Below are positions 15,559 to 24,752 of a stretch of 64,000 nt of DNA, piece after piece; positions within the stretch are counted from its first letter, which is position 1; each line of letters starts with the position of its first letter. The notes beneath the pieces are model-generated. The model did not search any database. It saw only the letters and a list, made by a program, of their open reading frames with translations, and was not told the DNA's origin. This stretch comes from Gallionella sp. (GTDB lineage Bacteria > Pseudomonadota > Gammaproteobacteria > Burkholderiales > Gallionellaceae), in NCBI GenBank assembly GCA_028688275.1, contig JAQTYN010000006.1, positions 1-64,000 on the forward strand, given 5' to 3'. A program made the translations under genes and the position numbers.

Positions 15559-17784
15559 TTACTTATAAATACTAATACTATCGCGCAAACGATCCACCAC
15601 TTTGCTGATATCTGCTGACGATTCTTTGCTTTGTTGGGTGCTGGCCACAAATTGCGTGGTCACTTTGTTGATGTCTTTCATGGCGTTAGTGACTTGTTCC
15701 AGCCCTAGAAATTGCTGTTTTACCACCGCCGTGATTTGATGGCTGGCAATCGTGGTTTCTCGCACCACGTCATTTAATTGTCTCATCACATCACCGCTGC
15801 GTTGCACCGACAACATACCCGCATCTACACCTTTGCTGCCTTCTTCAGTCGCCATGACTGCACGATCAGTGGCGTGGCGGATGTCTTGCAGGATCTTTTG
15901 CACTTGCGCGGTGGATTGTTGCGATTGTTCTGCCAACTCGCGCACTTCCGCTGCTACCACCGCAAAACCTTTACCTGCTTCGCCTGCTTTGGCGGCTTCA
16001 ATCGAAGCATTCAGTGCCAACATCTTGGATTGTTGCGCCAAATTGGTCACCACGCCTGTGATTTCGCCAATTTGCTGAATTTGTTCGCTCAATGCCAAAA
16101 TCGTCTGCGCGATGCCTTCCATGCGATGCAATATCCCCGCCATCCCTGCAATAGCTTGTTCTACCGCCACCCCACCCAGCTCGCTTTCGCGACGACTACG
16201 CTCAGCCGTTTCGCCTAGCATCTGCACCCGCTCCATCGCTTGTGCTGCCATGCCTTTGATTTGATCCAACGCTGCCGTGGTTTCGTTCACCGCAGCGGCT
16301 TGCTCCGACGCGCCTGACGACTGATTGTTGATCGCACCTTGCAATTCATTCAAAGTACTTTGAATCACATTCACCGCATCAGTGGTACCTGATGCGATGG
16401 AGGCAAGATTCTCGGTCATCATGTTGAGGTTGTGACCTAATTGTGATAAATCATCATTGCCTGTCACCAGCATACGGCGGGTCAAATCCCCTGAAGCAAC
16501 CCGCACAATATGCTCACGCAGTGCCATCACACGATCTTGGATGTCCGCCGCTTTGCGCAGCTCCTCCAGTTGGTCATGTTCACGCTGCTGACTTTCCGCT
16601 TGCTGCTGTGCCATGTGATTAAAGGCCGCCGCTACTTTGCCTATCTCATCTCGATTGAGATTACTCAGGCGAACCGAAGTATCTCCCTGAGCAAAGCTGT
16701 TCAGTCCCAATAGAATTCGGGTGAGCGGGTGCACAAACCAAGTGCGAGAGAGCCATAAGCCGATGGTTAAGGCAGCGATCAATGCAACCGCCGCTAGCAA
16801 ATAGAATATTCGCTGAAATCTTGCCACAGAACTCAACACAGTCGCACGCTGCGCAACATTGACCACGACCCAACGATCTGATTTATTGTTTGCATTGGGA
16901 TATATCAGGGAATACGCCATGAGTTGACCGTCTAAGTCTTTCATGGTGCCGTGTTGTTGATCGGTGGTTGCCAAATTGGCGAGGCTCATGTCCTTGAACA
17001 GGTTATTGGGTGTATTCAGATCCATACCCCAAGTCTTAGTCTTATCCTCGTTAAATAAATAATAACCCTCCTTGTTCACCATCATAAATTGCCCCAACGT
17101 GGTCGAAGTCCCTTTTGGAATAAAGTCCAAAAGGTATTGTCCCAGTACATTGAGTACTAAGATCCCACGACGTTGCCCCGCACTGTTAAATACGGGAATA
17201 CCAAATCGCACCACGGGGATATGAGGTTCTGTAACGCGCCCTCCCTCACGATCAAGATTGAAGGATGAAACATATACTTGTCCCGCTGCCAATTTCATGG
17301 TTTCAATAAAATAGGGGGATTTAGCTTGATTTTGTAACTCGGTAGAGGGGGCGATTCGCGCTTTTCCTTCTTTGAAATCGACGCGTATCATTTCATTACC
17401 CTGCTCATCAAGGTAGCGCAACTTGTAATAATGGGGCTTTGCCATAGCAAAATTTGCAAAAATCATGCTCAGTCGCCCGCGCCATTCCTCATAACTGGAC
17501 TTGTCTTGCTCATCATAGCCATTGTTTTCACGGGCGCGAGCAATGCCCCGTACGGACGGCACTCCAATAATAAAATCCGCATCCCATTTGACCATATCGA
17601 CAAAGGTTTGGATATGAGAGGCAACGTCCTGTACTGTAGAATCCATCGAAGCTAAGGCATTCGTTTCCAGTGCCTCTTTGCTACTGGAGACGGCGTGGTA
17701 GGCAATGACTATCAACGGCAGTAACGCCGCCAAGACAAGCACAATGATAATTTTGTGTCCGATTGTAATGTCTTTGATTGTCAC
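15559..17784 (-). CDS. Methyl-accepting chemotaxis protein, dCache type
   Basis: 741 residues. TM1 is at about 10-30. A double-Cache periplasmic sensor (about 35-320) has KLRYLDEQGNEMIRVDFKEG, the typical Cache strand pattern. TM2 is at about 330-352, followed by a HAMP and a second HAMP-like unit (VRVASGDLTRRMLVTGNDDL) and a methylation/signalling helix bundle whose tip contains [20 protein letters not shown]. There is no C-terminal NWETF-type pentapeptide. The signalling half is almost identical to that of five other receptors in this window. It is tandem with its paralogue at 18044-20278. Ligand unknown; Cache sensors often bind small organic acids or amino acids. Confidence 0.9.
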   Translation of the reverse strand: MTIKDITIGHKIIIVLVLAALLPLIVIAYHAVSSSKEALETNALASMDSTVQDVASHIQTFVDMVKWDADFIIGVPSVRGIARARENNGYDEQDKSSYEEWRGRLSMIFANFAMAKPHYYKLRYLDEQGNEMIRVDFKEGKARIAPSTELQNQAKSPYFIETMKLAAGQVYVSSFNLDREGGRVTEPHIPVVRFGIPVFNSAGQRRGILVLNVLGQYLLDFIPKGTSTTLGQFMMVNKEGYYLFNEDKTKTWGMDLNTPNNLFKDMSLANLATTDQQHGTMKDLDGQLMAYSLIYPNANNKSDRWVVVNVAQRATVLSSVARFQRIFYLLAAVALIAALTIGLWLSRTWFVHPLTRILLGLNSFAQGDTSVRLSNLNRDEIGKVAAAFNHMAQQQAESQQREHDQLEELRKAADIQDRVMALREHIVRVASGDLTRRMLVTGNDDLSQLGHNLNMMTENLASIASGTTDAVNVIQSTLNELQGAINNQSSGASEQAAAVNETTAALDQIKGMAAQAMERVQMLGETAERSRRESELGGVAVEQAIAGMAGILHRMEGIAQTILALSEQIQQIGEITGVVTNLAQQSKMLALNASIEAAKAGEAGKGFAVVAAEVRELAEQSQQSTAQVQKILQDIRHATDRAVMATEEGSKGVDAGMLSVQRSGDVMRQLNDVVRETTIASHQITAVVKQQFLGLEQVTNAMKDINKVTTQFVASTQQSKESSADISKVVDRLRDSISIYK

Positions 17785-17866
17785 TTACGAATACCTCAAC
17801 TGAATTTATTTATGTTTTGTAGGTGACAAATAATATCGCAAAACGATGGGCTTGTTTAAGAACAAT

Positions 17867-18043
17867 GTTAGTCGTTAGCTATTAGTCGCTAGCTTTTAGT
17901 TAGCGAGGTGAAAATATAAGCATATCTTATTGAATATATTGCTGAAATATTTTGCGCACTGCGCTTACCCACCCTACCAACTACCAACTACCAACTACCA
18001 ACTACCAACTACCAACTACCAACTACCAACTAACGACTAACAG
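17867..18043. repeat. Inverted heptamer array A
   Basis: The left part (17867-17908) reads in 7-bp steps: TTAGTCG, TTAGCTA, TTAGTCG, CTAGCTT, TTAGTTA. An AT-rich core follows, then eight perfect copies of CTACCAA (17974-18029) plus two degenerate units (CTAACGA, CTAACAG) running up to the stop codon of the next gene. Read on the minus strand, the right side is TTGGTAG and TCGTTAG, the same heptamer family inverted. Each unit carries TAG or TAA; with a 7-bp period this closes all reading frames. Confidence 0.85.
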
Positions 18044-20278
18044 CTATAACTGGTAAATACTCACGCTTTCATGTAGTTGCTCAACCACTTTGGAGATTTC
18101 TTCGGACGCAGCCTTGCTTTGGTGAGTGTTGATGACGAACTGGGAGGTTACCTTGTTAATATCCTTCATTGCAGAAGTAACTTGTTCTAGGCCGATGAAC
18201 TGCTGTTTCACGACAGCCGCAATTTGATGGCTGGCTACGGCGGTTTCACGCACCACTTCTCCTAATTGACGCATGACTTCGCCGCTCCGCTGCACCGACA
18301 ACATCCCTGCATCTACACCTTTACTACCTTCTTCCGTTGCCATGACCGCACGGTCGGTAGCGTGACGAATGTCTAGCAGAATCTTTTGCACTTGCGCGGT
18401 GGATTGTTGCGATTGCTCAGCCAGTTCGCGCACTTCCGCTGCCACCACCGCAAAGCCTTTGCCCGCTTCACCCGCTTTGGCGGCTTCAATTGAAGCATTC
18501 AGTGCCAACATTTTGGATTGTTGCGCCAGATTCGTCACCACGCCTGTGATTTCACCGATTTGCTGGATTTGCTCGCTCAATGCCAAAATTGTTTGGGCAA
18601 TGCCTTCCATACGATGCAAGATACTTTCCATGCCCGCAATCGTTTCATCCACTGCCGCACTGCCCTGTTCGCTTTCTCGACGACTACGATCAGCCGTTGC
18701 ACCCAAAAGATGCACGCGCTCCATCGCTTGCGCCCCCATGCCTTTAATTTGTTCCAACGCAGCAGTGGTCTCATTGACCGCAACGGCTTGTTCTGATGCA
18801 CCAGAGGACTGGTGATTGATTGCACTTTGCATCTCTTGCAGCGTGCTTTGGATAGCACTCACCACCTCGGTGGTACCCAATGCGATGGAGGCGATATTTT
18901 CGGTCATCATGTTGATGTTATGACCCAATTGCGACAGATCATCGTTGCCCGTCACCACCAACCGCTGCGTCAAATCCCCTGATGCAACCCGCACGATATG
19001 TTCACGCAACGTTGTCACGCGGCCTCGAATATCAGCAGCTTCCCGCAACTCTTCCAGTTGCTCACGTTCACGCAGCTGACTTTCTGCTTGCAGTTGCGCC
19101 ATGTGATTAAAGGCTGCGCCTACTCTACCTATCTCATCCTCACTAGGATTGCGAAACCGAACTGCGGTATCGCCATGTGTAAATCGATTCAACACCAACA
19201 ATATTCGAGTCAATGGATTAACAAACCATGTTCGAGATAGCCAGACGCCTATCATCATCGTGATAAGCAATGAAAGCGCAACCAGCAAATAAAGCGTGCG
19301 CTGAAAGCTCTTCACGGAGCTCAGTATATTCACTCGCTGCTCAACGTTGAGTACGATCCAGCGGTCAGTCAGATCTTTAGCATTGGGATAGATAAGCGCG
19401 TATGCCATCAACTGGTCATCAAACTCGTTCAATGTACCGTGTTGCTTCGGGGTGGTTGCCAGATTTGCCAAGCCCGCATCCTTAAACAGATTGTCAGGTC
19501 GATTGAGATCGCCCCCGAATACCTTGGTTTTATCTTGGTGTGATAAATAATAACCGTTTCTATCCACCATAATAAATTGACCTCGCATCACCCCATCTTC
19601 TTTCGGAATTAAATCCAGAAAGAATTGACCCAGCATACTGATAACCACGATGCCTTGACGCTCGCCTGCCTTGCTAAAAACAGGAACAGAAAAACGCACC
19701 ACAGGGATATAGGGTTCTGAAACGCGGTCTTCTTCACGATTAAGATTAAGGGGGGACACATACACTTGTCCCTGAGATAACTTCATGGTCTCAACAAAGT
19801 AGGGGCGATCATTTTTATTTTGTAAAGCGGCAGACGGGGCTAGACTAGCCTTCCCGTCTTTGAAATTGATGCGTACAATCTCATTACCCTGCTCATCGAT
19901 GTAGCGTACTTTGAGGAAATTCGCGTTGGTTTTGCCGAACGCAGTGTAGATGGTATTTAAACGATCCATCCACGCTTGCTCGGTCAGCCCCGCTTCTGCA
20001 TCGAACCCATTATTCTGGCGCGCGCGAACTAGGCCATGTAGCGCAGGCACATCGGCCAAAAACAATGCATTTGACTCACCGACTTCGAGGAATGTTTGGA
20101 TATGAGTGGCAATTCCTTGCACTTTAAAATCCATGGAATCCAGGGCTTGTGCCTTCAACGCCTGAGTGCTTTTTAAATTAGCGTAGTAGGCTACAACCAA
20201 CATCGGCAACAAGGCAGCCAAGGTTATCAGTAGGACAATTTTGTGCCTAATTGCAAGATCTTTTATTGCCATTTTCAC
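18044..20278 (-). CDS. Methyl-accepting chemotaxis protein, dCache type
   Basis: 744 residues, closely paralogous to the receptor at 15559-17784 over the whole length (MAIKDLAIRHK versus MTIKDITIGHK at the start, KVRYIDEQGNEIVRINFKDG in the Cache domain). It has two TM segments, tandem HAMP units and an essentially identical signalling tip. The annotated start is a GTG at 20278; an ATG two codons later (20272) is equally plausible. The sensor halves differ far more than the signalling halves, consistent with duplication followed by ligand diversification. A heptamer array begins directly at its stop codon. Confidence 0.9.
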   Translation of the reverse strand: MKMAIKDLAIRHKIVLLITLAALLPMLVVAYYANLKSTQALKAQALDSMDFKVQGIATHIQTFLEVGESNALFLADVPALHGLVRARQNNGFDAEAGLTEQAWMDRLNTIYTAFGKTNANFLKVRYIDEQGNEIVRINFKDGKASLAPSAALQNKNDRPYFVETMKLSQGQVYVSPLNLNREEDRVSEPYIPVVRFSVPVFSKAGERQGIVVISMLGQFFLDLIPKEDGVMRGQFIMVDRNGYYLSHQDKTKVFGGDLNRPDNLFKDAGLANLATTPKQHGTLNEFDDQLMAYALIYPNAKDLTDRWIVLNVEQRVNILSSVKSFQRTLYLLVALSLLITMMIGVWLSRTWFVNPLTRILLVLNRFTHGDTAVRFRNPSEDEIGRVGAAFNHMAQLQAESQLREREQLEELREAADIRGRVTTLREHIVRVASGDLTQRLVVTGNDDLSQLGHNINMMTENIASIALGTTEVVSAIQSTLQEMQSAINHQSSGASEQAVAVNETTAALEQIKGMGAQAMERVHLLGATADRSRRESEQGSAAVDETIAGMESILHRMEGIAQTILALSEQIQQIGEITGVVTNLAQQSKMLALNASIEAAKAGEAGKGFAVVAAEVRELAEQSQQSTAQVQKILLDIRHATDRAVMATEEGSKGVDAGMLSVQRSGEVMRQLGEVVRETAVASHQIAAVVKQQFIGLEQVTSAMKDINKVTSQFVINTHQSKAASEEISKVVEQLHESVSIYQL

Positions 20279-20363
20279 GAATACCCTACTTAAAATTGAT
20301 TAGCCTCTGCGTTTGATTATATATCAATTTAGTTGAGTGTATTGACCGCTATATATGGGCTAC

Positions 20364-20398
20364 AGCAATTCCCACTTCGTGCAAATAGTGGGGGTTGC
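20364..20398. terminator. Hairpin after moaA
   Basis: Inverted repeat GCAATTCCCAC (20364-20374) / GTGGGGGTTGC (20388-20398), with two mismatches, immediately beyond the moaA stop on its transcript. There is no T-run, so terminator function is tentative. Confidence 0.4.
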
Positions 20399-20401
20399 GG
20401 G

Positions 20402-21436
20402 CTATCCGCCGATATAGGACATTTCAATTTTTTGCCTAGGTAGTTGGATGACAGCTTGGCGTAGCGCGGAATAGCGGTCGGCACGGGGTTGCCAGCATTG
20501 AACAATGGCTTGCTGTATCTCAGCATCTTGCTTGCCTAAGCGCAATAGATTTCGGAGGTCAGCACGCGCTTGATCGGCAAATAAACAGGTATAAAGTTTG
20601 CCATCCGTCGATAAGCGAATACGGGTACATTCATGGCAAAAGACTTGGGTAACGGAAGCGATTTGACCGATTTCCCCCGCGCCATCTTGATATACCCAAC
20701 GATGCGCCACTTCCCCTATGCAAGTGGGAGCAATGGGGGACAGGGGATATTGCGCAGAAATGAGGTCGATAATGGCTTGCGCAGGCATGACCTCATCCAT
20801 CACCCACCCATTGCTACTGCCCACATCCATGTATTCAATAAAACGAAGAACAATGCCCGTATGGCGGAAATATGCTGCCATCGGTAAAATTTCTTGGTCA
20901 TTCACGCCGCGCTGCACCACCATATTGACTTTGATCTGGGTAAATCCCACGCGTTGTGCCGCCGCTATCCCCGCTAACACGGTCGAGATTTGAACGTTTG
21001 TACCTGTCATGCGTTGGAAAATGTCTTGATGGAGTCCGTCTAAGCTGACCGTAATACGGGACAAACCAGCCTCTTTGAGGGCTTGTGCTTTAGTAGCGAG
21101 CAACGCCCCATTGGTGGTCATGGTCACTTCAACCAGCTCACCTTGCGGTGTACGGAGTGCCGCCAATTGCGCGACTAATCGCTCAATGCCGCGTCTTAGC
21201 AAGGGCTCACCCCCTGTCAGCCGAATCTTACGCACTCCCAAACGGACAAAAACTTGAGCAACCCGCACAATTTCTTCAAAACTCAGCAATTCTGCACGCG
21301 GCAGAAAAGTGTGATGCTGATCGAAAATTTCGCTCGGCATACAATAGGCACAACGAAAGTTGCACCTGTCCGTCACCGAAATACGCAAATCCAGCATGGG
21401 ACGCTGCAAACTATCCAGCAGCACGGGTGGGTTCAT
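20402..21436 (-). CDS. moaA: GTP 3',8-cyclase MoaA
   Basis: Radical SAM enzyme for the first step of molybdenum cofactor synthesis (GTP to 3',8-cyclo-GTP). It has the N-terminal SAM cluster motif CNFRCAYC (C25, C29, C32 from this start), the KIRLTGGEPLLR loop, a C-terminal cluster with CHECTRIRLSTDGKLYTCLF, and the required C-terminal GG (MSYIGG). About 344 residues, usual size. ATG 21436 was chosen; a GTG at 21451 would overlap the upstream 75-residue gene. No other moa gene is nearby. The cofactor could serve nitrate reductase or other molybdoenzymes elsewhere. Confidence 0.95.
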   Translation of the reverse strand: MNPPVLLDSLQRPMLDLRISVTDRCNFRCAYCMPSEIFDQHHTFLPRAELLSFEEIVRVAQVFVRLGVRKIRLTGGEPLLRRGIERLVAQLAALRTPQGELVEVTMTTNGALLATKAQALKEAGLSRITVSLDGLHQDIFQRMTGTNVQISTVLAGIAAAQRVGFTQIKVNMVVQRGVNDQEILPMAAYFRHTGIVLRFIEYMDVGSSNGWVMDEVMPAQAIIDLISAQYPLSPIAPTCIGEVAHRWVYQDGAGEIGQIASVTQVFCHECTRIRLSTDGKLYTCLFADQARADLRNLLRLGKQDAEIQQAIVQCWQPRADRYSALRQAVIQLPRQKIEMSYIGG

Positions 21437-21440
21437 GTAT

Positions 21441-21668
21441 TTAATCGTCACCTAACTGCGGTGCAGCAGCACGAATCTCATTAAGCAAATCCTCTGCTTG
21501 GAATTCCGAATCTGCATAGATCATCTTAATAGTTGCAGGTGAATTCTGGTCAAGTTCGGCGCGTAGCTGCTTCACGCGAGCAGACGAGTCTCGATAGCTA
21601 TCATGTTGCTCCAGCTTTTTCAACATCTTGATCGGCTGGGCGGTGATTTGATAAATATAGTAGGGCAT
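21441..21668 (-). CDS. Small conserved-looking protein, unknown
   Basis: 75 residues beginning MPYYIYQITAQPIKMLKKLE, followed by a charged helix with RDSSARVKQLRAEL and the C-terminal segment IKMIYADSEFQAEDLLNEIR. The pattern (strand, long helix, strand, helix) resembles small regulatory or adaptor proteins but no family is assigned. It ends 5 bp before the moaA ATG on the same strand, so the two are likely translationally linked. No Cys or His clusters. Confidence 0.65.
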   Translation of the reverse strand: MPYYIYQITAQPIKMLKKLEQHDSYRDSSARVKQLRAELDQNSPATIKMIYADSEFQAEDLLNEIRAAAPQLGDD

Positions 21669-21706
21669 CGTTTACTCGTTGGTTGATAGCCCAAATGGGC
21701 AACATC

Positions 21707-22276
21707 TTACGCACTGGGTTGTTTCAGGAAAGTAACAACATGGGTGTCGGGTGCATTTTTAGTGGCACAACTCCCCTCCCCCACACCTGCCAGCTGCTCG
21801 GCTTCATGCAGCAAGTTAATCACATCGACATAGTGCTTCTGTTTTACCATCATCAGCGCGGTGTAGCCACCTTCGTTGCGCGCCAATACATCCGCACCCG
21901 CTTGCAACAGCATATCCACAATTTCAGTTTCGCCATAACCTGCCGCCAGCATCAAGGGACGCACGCCATAACCAATTGCCGCCTCCAGATTTGCCCCCAC
22001 TGCAATCAACACCTGTACCACGTCGGGGAAACCACATTTGGCTTCGGCATTAAAAACAGCCTTCGCCAACGGCGTCCAACCAGCCGCATCATGGGCATTG
22101 ACTTCCGCCCCTGCTGCCAGCAATACCAAAACCATCTCGACATTGCCAGCATGCGCCGCCAACATCAGCAAGGTCGCACCTGCTTCGTCACGCCCATTGG
22201 CATCTGCGCCCGCTTTTAAGAACTGCATGGCACTAGCTACATTACCAGCTTGAACGGCTTCGAGTAAATTGATCAT
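21707..22276 (-). CDS. Ankyrin-repeat protein
   Basis: 189 residues made of about five ankyrin repeats: GNVASAMQFLKAGADANGRD, GATLLMLAAHAGNVEMVLVL, GWTPLAKAVFNAEAKCGFPD, GVRPLMLAAGYGETEIVDML, GYTALMMVKQKHYVDVINLL. No signal peptide, so probably a cytoplasmic protein-protein scaffold. Partner unknown. It lies 19 bp downstream of a secreted protein gene on the same strand, and 38 bp before the small protein and moaA, so the four genes may be one operon. Confidence 0.85.
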   Translation of the reverse strand: MINLLEAVQAGNVASAMQFLKAGADANGRDEAGATLLMLAAHAGNVEMVLVLLAAGAEVNAHDAAGWTPLAKAVFNAEAKCGFPDVVQVLIAVGANLEAAIGYGVRPLMLAAGYGETEIVDMLLQAGADVLARNEGGYTALMMVKQKHYVDVINLLHEAEQLAGVGEGSCATKNAPDTHVVTFLKQPSA

Positions 22277-22295
22277 CTTTATTTCTCAAGAAAAA

Positions 22296-23201
22296 TTATT
22301 TTTGCACGGTCTTTTGTAAGGCGATACGGATGGCTTCTGGCGTTTTCATAATATTCATAAAACTATTGGAACCCATCATGCTTAAGTCGGGGAAATTGAT
22401 GGCAATACGAAAACGCGCATACAAGGCATACACTTTATTTCCCGACACCAGCACTTCGTAAGGTAGATGCGCGGTGGATTTTACATCGTGAAAATCAATC
22501 TCACTCATAATGAACTTGTCGTCCATATATTTTTTGTCTCCACTGCCCTTCAACGCCACGCCAAATACGCTTTCAGGTTTTCCTGGTATATCAATACGAT
22601 AAACCTTAGAAACGCCATTAGCATTGCTTGCCAATTTGCTATCAACCGCTTGAATCGCGGCTTCATGGCTATCATATTCTGCCAATACACTGGGTTCATC
22701 AAAGTATTCCATACCTATGGTGTAATGGTATTTACGCACCTGTTTAGCGGTCATGCCTTGCGCGCCAAACTCTTCCACCTTACCCAATGCGCCTGCCAGA
22801 GCTGTTGCAACCCCACTCAGTTCACCTTTCATACGATACGCATTCGCCATATAGACGGGATTCGTGTAGCTCACCTGTACCATACCGCCCACGTCGGTCA
22901 GTGAAACGCGCTGGGCTGCGCCGTAGCCACCGAACTCTGAGGCAGCCGCATTCTTCTTGAGCTCATCGTTGGTAATAATCAGCAAATTCGCGCCCGAAAA
23001 AGGCGCATATTCACCCACCACTGAAAAACCAGCAGCGGTCAGAGCGGCTTTTACCTGTACTGATTTTTCAGCTAACTTTCCAGCATCTTTGGAAGCCAGC
23101 ACGAATGGTTTGAGTATCACGTCAGCGGCATAGGTGTGGCTCGCACTCACCAATAACAATGCGGACAGCAACATACTCTTGAATTTCATTCCTACCATCA
23201 T
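22296..23201 (-). CDS. Secreted protein of unknown function (DUF302-like)
   Basis: 301 residues with a signal peptide (KFKSMLLSALLLVSASHTYA, cleaved near AADV). The mature part has FVLASKDAGKLAEKSVQVKA, then FSVVGEYAPFSGANLLIITN and QVSYTNPVYMANAYRMKGEL, an arrangement like DUF302-type domains in which a helix is followed by a G.Y.PF.G strand. The C-terminal part carries HYTIGMEYFDEPSVLAEYDS. Start 23201 has AGGAG close upstream; ATG 23189 is also possible. Probably periplasmic. It precedes the ankyrin gene and follows the dsr-cysG block across a repeat. Confidence 0.65.
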   Translation of the reverse strand: MMVGMKFKSMLLSALLLVSASHTYAADVILKPFVLASKDAGKLAEKSVQVKAALTAAGFSVVGEYAPFSGANLLIITNDELKKNAAASEFGGYGAAQRVSLTDVGGMVQVSYTNPVYMANAYRMKGELSGVATALAGALGKVEEFGAQGMTAKQVRKYHYTIGMEYFDEPSVLAEYDSHEAAIQAVDSKLASNANGVSKVYRIDIPGKPESVFGVALKGSGDKKYMDDKFIMSEIDFHDVKSTAHLPYEVLVSGNKVYALYARFRIAINFPDLSMMGSNSFMNIMKTPEAIRIALQKTVQK

Positions 23202-23248
23202 GCTTCTCCTAAGGGTTGATTGAACTGCGGATAATTACTAAGGAAACG

Positions 23249-23364
23249 CTGATTAAATCTTCCGTTCGTGGTGAGCTTGTCGAACCATGAATGGAAGATT
23301 TAATAAAATAAATAGATTAAATCCATTCACCCTTCGACAAGCTCAGGGTGAACGGATTTAATCA
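23249..23364. repeat. Large inverted repeat after cysG
   Basis: Left arm 23249-23294 begins CTGATTAAATC and contains GTGAGCTTGTCGAACC. Right arm 23323-23364 contains CCTTCGACAAGCTCAGGGTG and ends GGATTTAATCAG. The arms pair over most of 42 bp around an A/T-rich loop. TTCGACAAGCTCA elements are dispersed repeats in many environmental bacteria. Its position 9 bp beyond the cysG stop suggests it caps the dsr transcript. Confidence 0.75.
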
Positions 23365-23372
23365 GTACCTCC

Positions 23373-24752
23373 CTAAGTTTGCTGAGGGTGAAACCACGCC
23401 AGTTTTTCACGTAGTTCTACCACGCCACCCACGATAATCAGGGTCGGGGCTTGCGGTTGTTCACGTTCGGCAATCGCTGGCAAGGTTGCCAACGTGCCTG
23501 TGATCACACGCTGATTTTGGGTTGTCCCTTGTTGCACAATCGCAATCGGCGTAGTGTCGGGCATCCCATGTTTAACAAGCTCAACACACAGCGTTTCCAA
23601 TCCGTGCAGCCCCATATACACCACCACGGTTTGTTTAGGACGCGCCAGTGCATCCCAATCCAGATTCATCGTGCCATCTTTGAGGTGACCTGTGACGAAC
23701 ATACAAGATTGGGCATAATCACGATGCGTGAGCGGAATACCTGCATAGGAAGCCACGCCCGATGCGGCAGTAATCCCAGGCACAACTTGGAAAGGGATAT
23801 TTTCCGCCGCCAGCGTTTCGATTTCCTCGCCACCCCGTCCGAAAATAAACGGATCCCCGCCTTTAAGACGCAACACGCGTTTACCGTCCTTCGCCAAGCG
23901 CACCAGCAACTCGTTGATTTCTTCTTGACGCAAGGTGTGATCGGCACGCTTTTTGCCGACGAAAATCCGTTCCGCATCGCGCCGCGTCATGTCCACAATC
24001 GCTTTCGCCACCAGATTGTCATACACCACGACATCGGCTTTTTGCATCAATCTCAGGGCACGGAAAGTCAATAAATCAGGATCGCCAGGACCTGCGCCGA
24101 CCAAATAAACTTCACCGCGCTGAATGTTGTCCTCATTTTCCAGCATCTTTTGCAACATCGCTTCCGCGCTTTGCTCATCGCCCGTCAGCACTTTTTCGGC
24201 AACCACGCCTTCTAGTGCGTTTTCCCAGAAAATGCGGCGTTTGGCAGGATTCGATACCTTGGTTTTAACCTCTTCACGGAAACGCTCCGCGAAAGCCGCC
24301 AAACGACTATAGTTTTGCGGAATCACGGTTTCCAATTTTCCCCGCATCATGCGCGTTAACACAGGCGATGCGCCGCCGCTGGAAAATGCCACCATCAGCG
24401 GTGAGCGATCCAAAATAGCGGGCATAATAAAAGAACATAGCTCAGGATCATCCACCACATTGACAGGAATGTTGCGCGCCTGAGCCAACTCAGAAACTTG
24501 CTGATTGACCTTGCGATCATTGGTGGCGGCAATCACCAACATCACGTCATCCAAATGCGAAGGCTCGAAACACGCCACAATCGGCATCACCTTGTCATCG
24601 TTGCGCAACTCGTCCGCAATCTCAGGGGCAACGACGCGCACTTTCGCGCCTGCTTCTAGCAGTACGCCCGCTTTACGCTTCGCGACTTCCCCTCCACCCA
24701 CCACCAGACAGAGTTTATTTCTGACATTTGCGAAAATTGGCAGGAAATCCAT
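23373..24752 (-). CDS. cysG: Trifunctional sirohaem synthase CysG
   Basis: 459 residues, as in enteric CysG. The N-terminal NAD-dependent precorrin-2 dehydrogenase/ferrochelatase has [20 protein letters not shown], and the central dimerisation part [19 protein letters not shown]. From about residue 213 the uroporphyrinogen-III methyltransferase follows, with [38 protein letters not shown] and [20 protein letters not shown]. It makes the sirohaem needed by DsrAB. Its ATG shares one base with the TAA of the dsrN-DUF4202 gene (TAATG), so it belongs to the dsr operon, where dsrR and dsrS would be expected in Allochromatium. Confidence 0.95.
   Translation of the reverse strand: MDFLPIFANVRNKLCLVVGGGEVAKRKAGVLLEAGAKVRVVAPEIADELRNDDKVMPIVACFEPSHLDDVMLVIAATNDRKVNQQVSELAQARNIPVNVVDDPELCSFIMPAILDRSPLMVAFSSGGASPVLTRMMRGKLETVIPQNYSRLAAFAERFREEVKTKVSNPAKRRIFWENALEGVVAEKVLTGDEQSAEAMLQKMLENEDNIQRGEVYLVGAGPGDPDLLTFRALRLMQKADVVVYDNLVAKAIVDMTRRDAERIFVGKKRADHTLRQEEINELLVRLAKDGKRVLRLKGGDPFIFGRGGEEIETLAAENIPFQVVPGITAASGVASYAGIPLTHRDYAQSCMFVTGHLKDGTMNLDWDALARPKQTVVVYMGLHGLETLCVELVKHGMPDTTPIAIVQQGTTQNQRVITGTLATLPAIAEREQPQAPTLIIVGGVVELREKLAWFHPQQT

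Noticed and set aside
17974-18029. Possible CRISPR array
   Set aside because: The unit is only 7 bp, with no spacers between copies. It is a simple tandem heptamer array.
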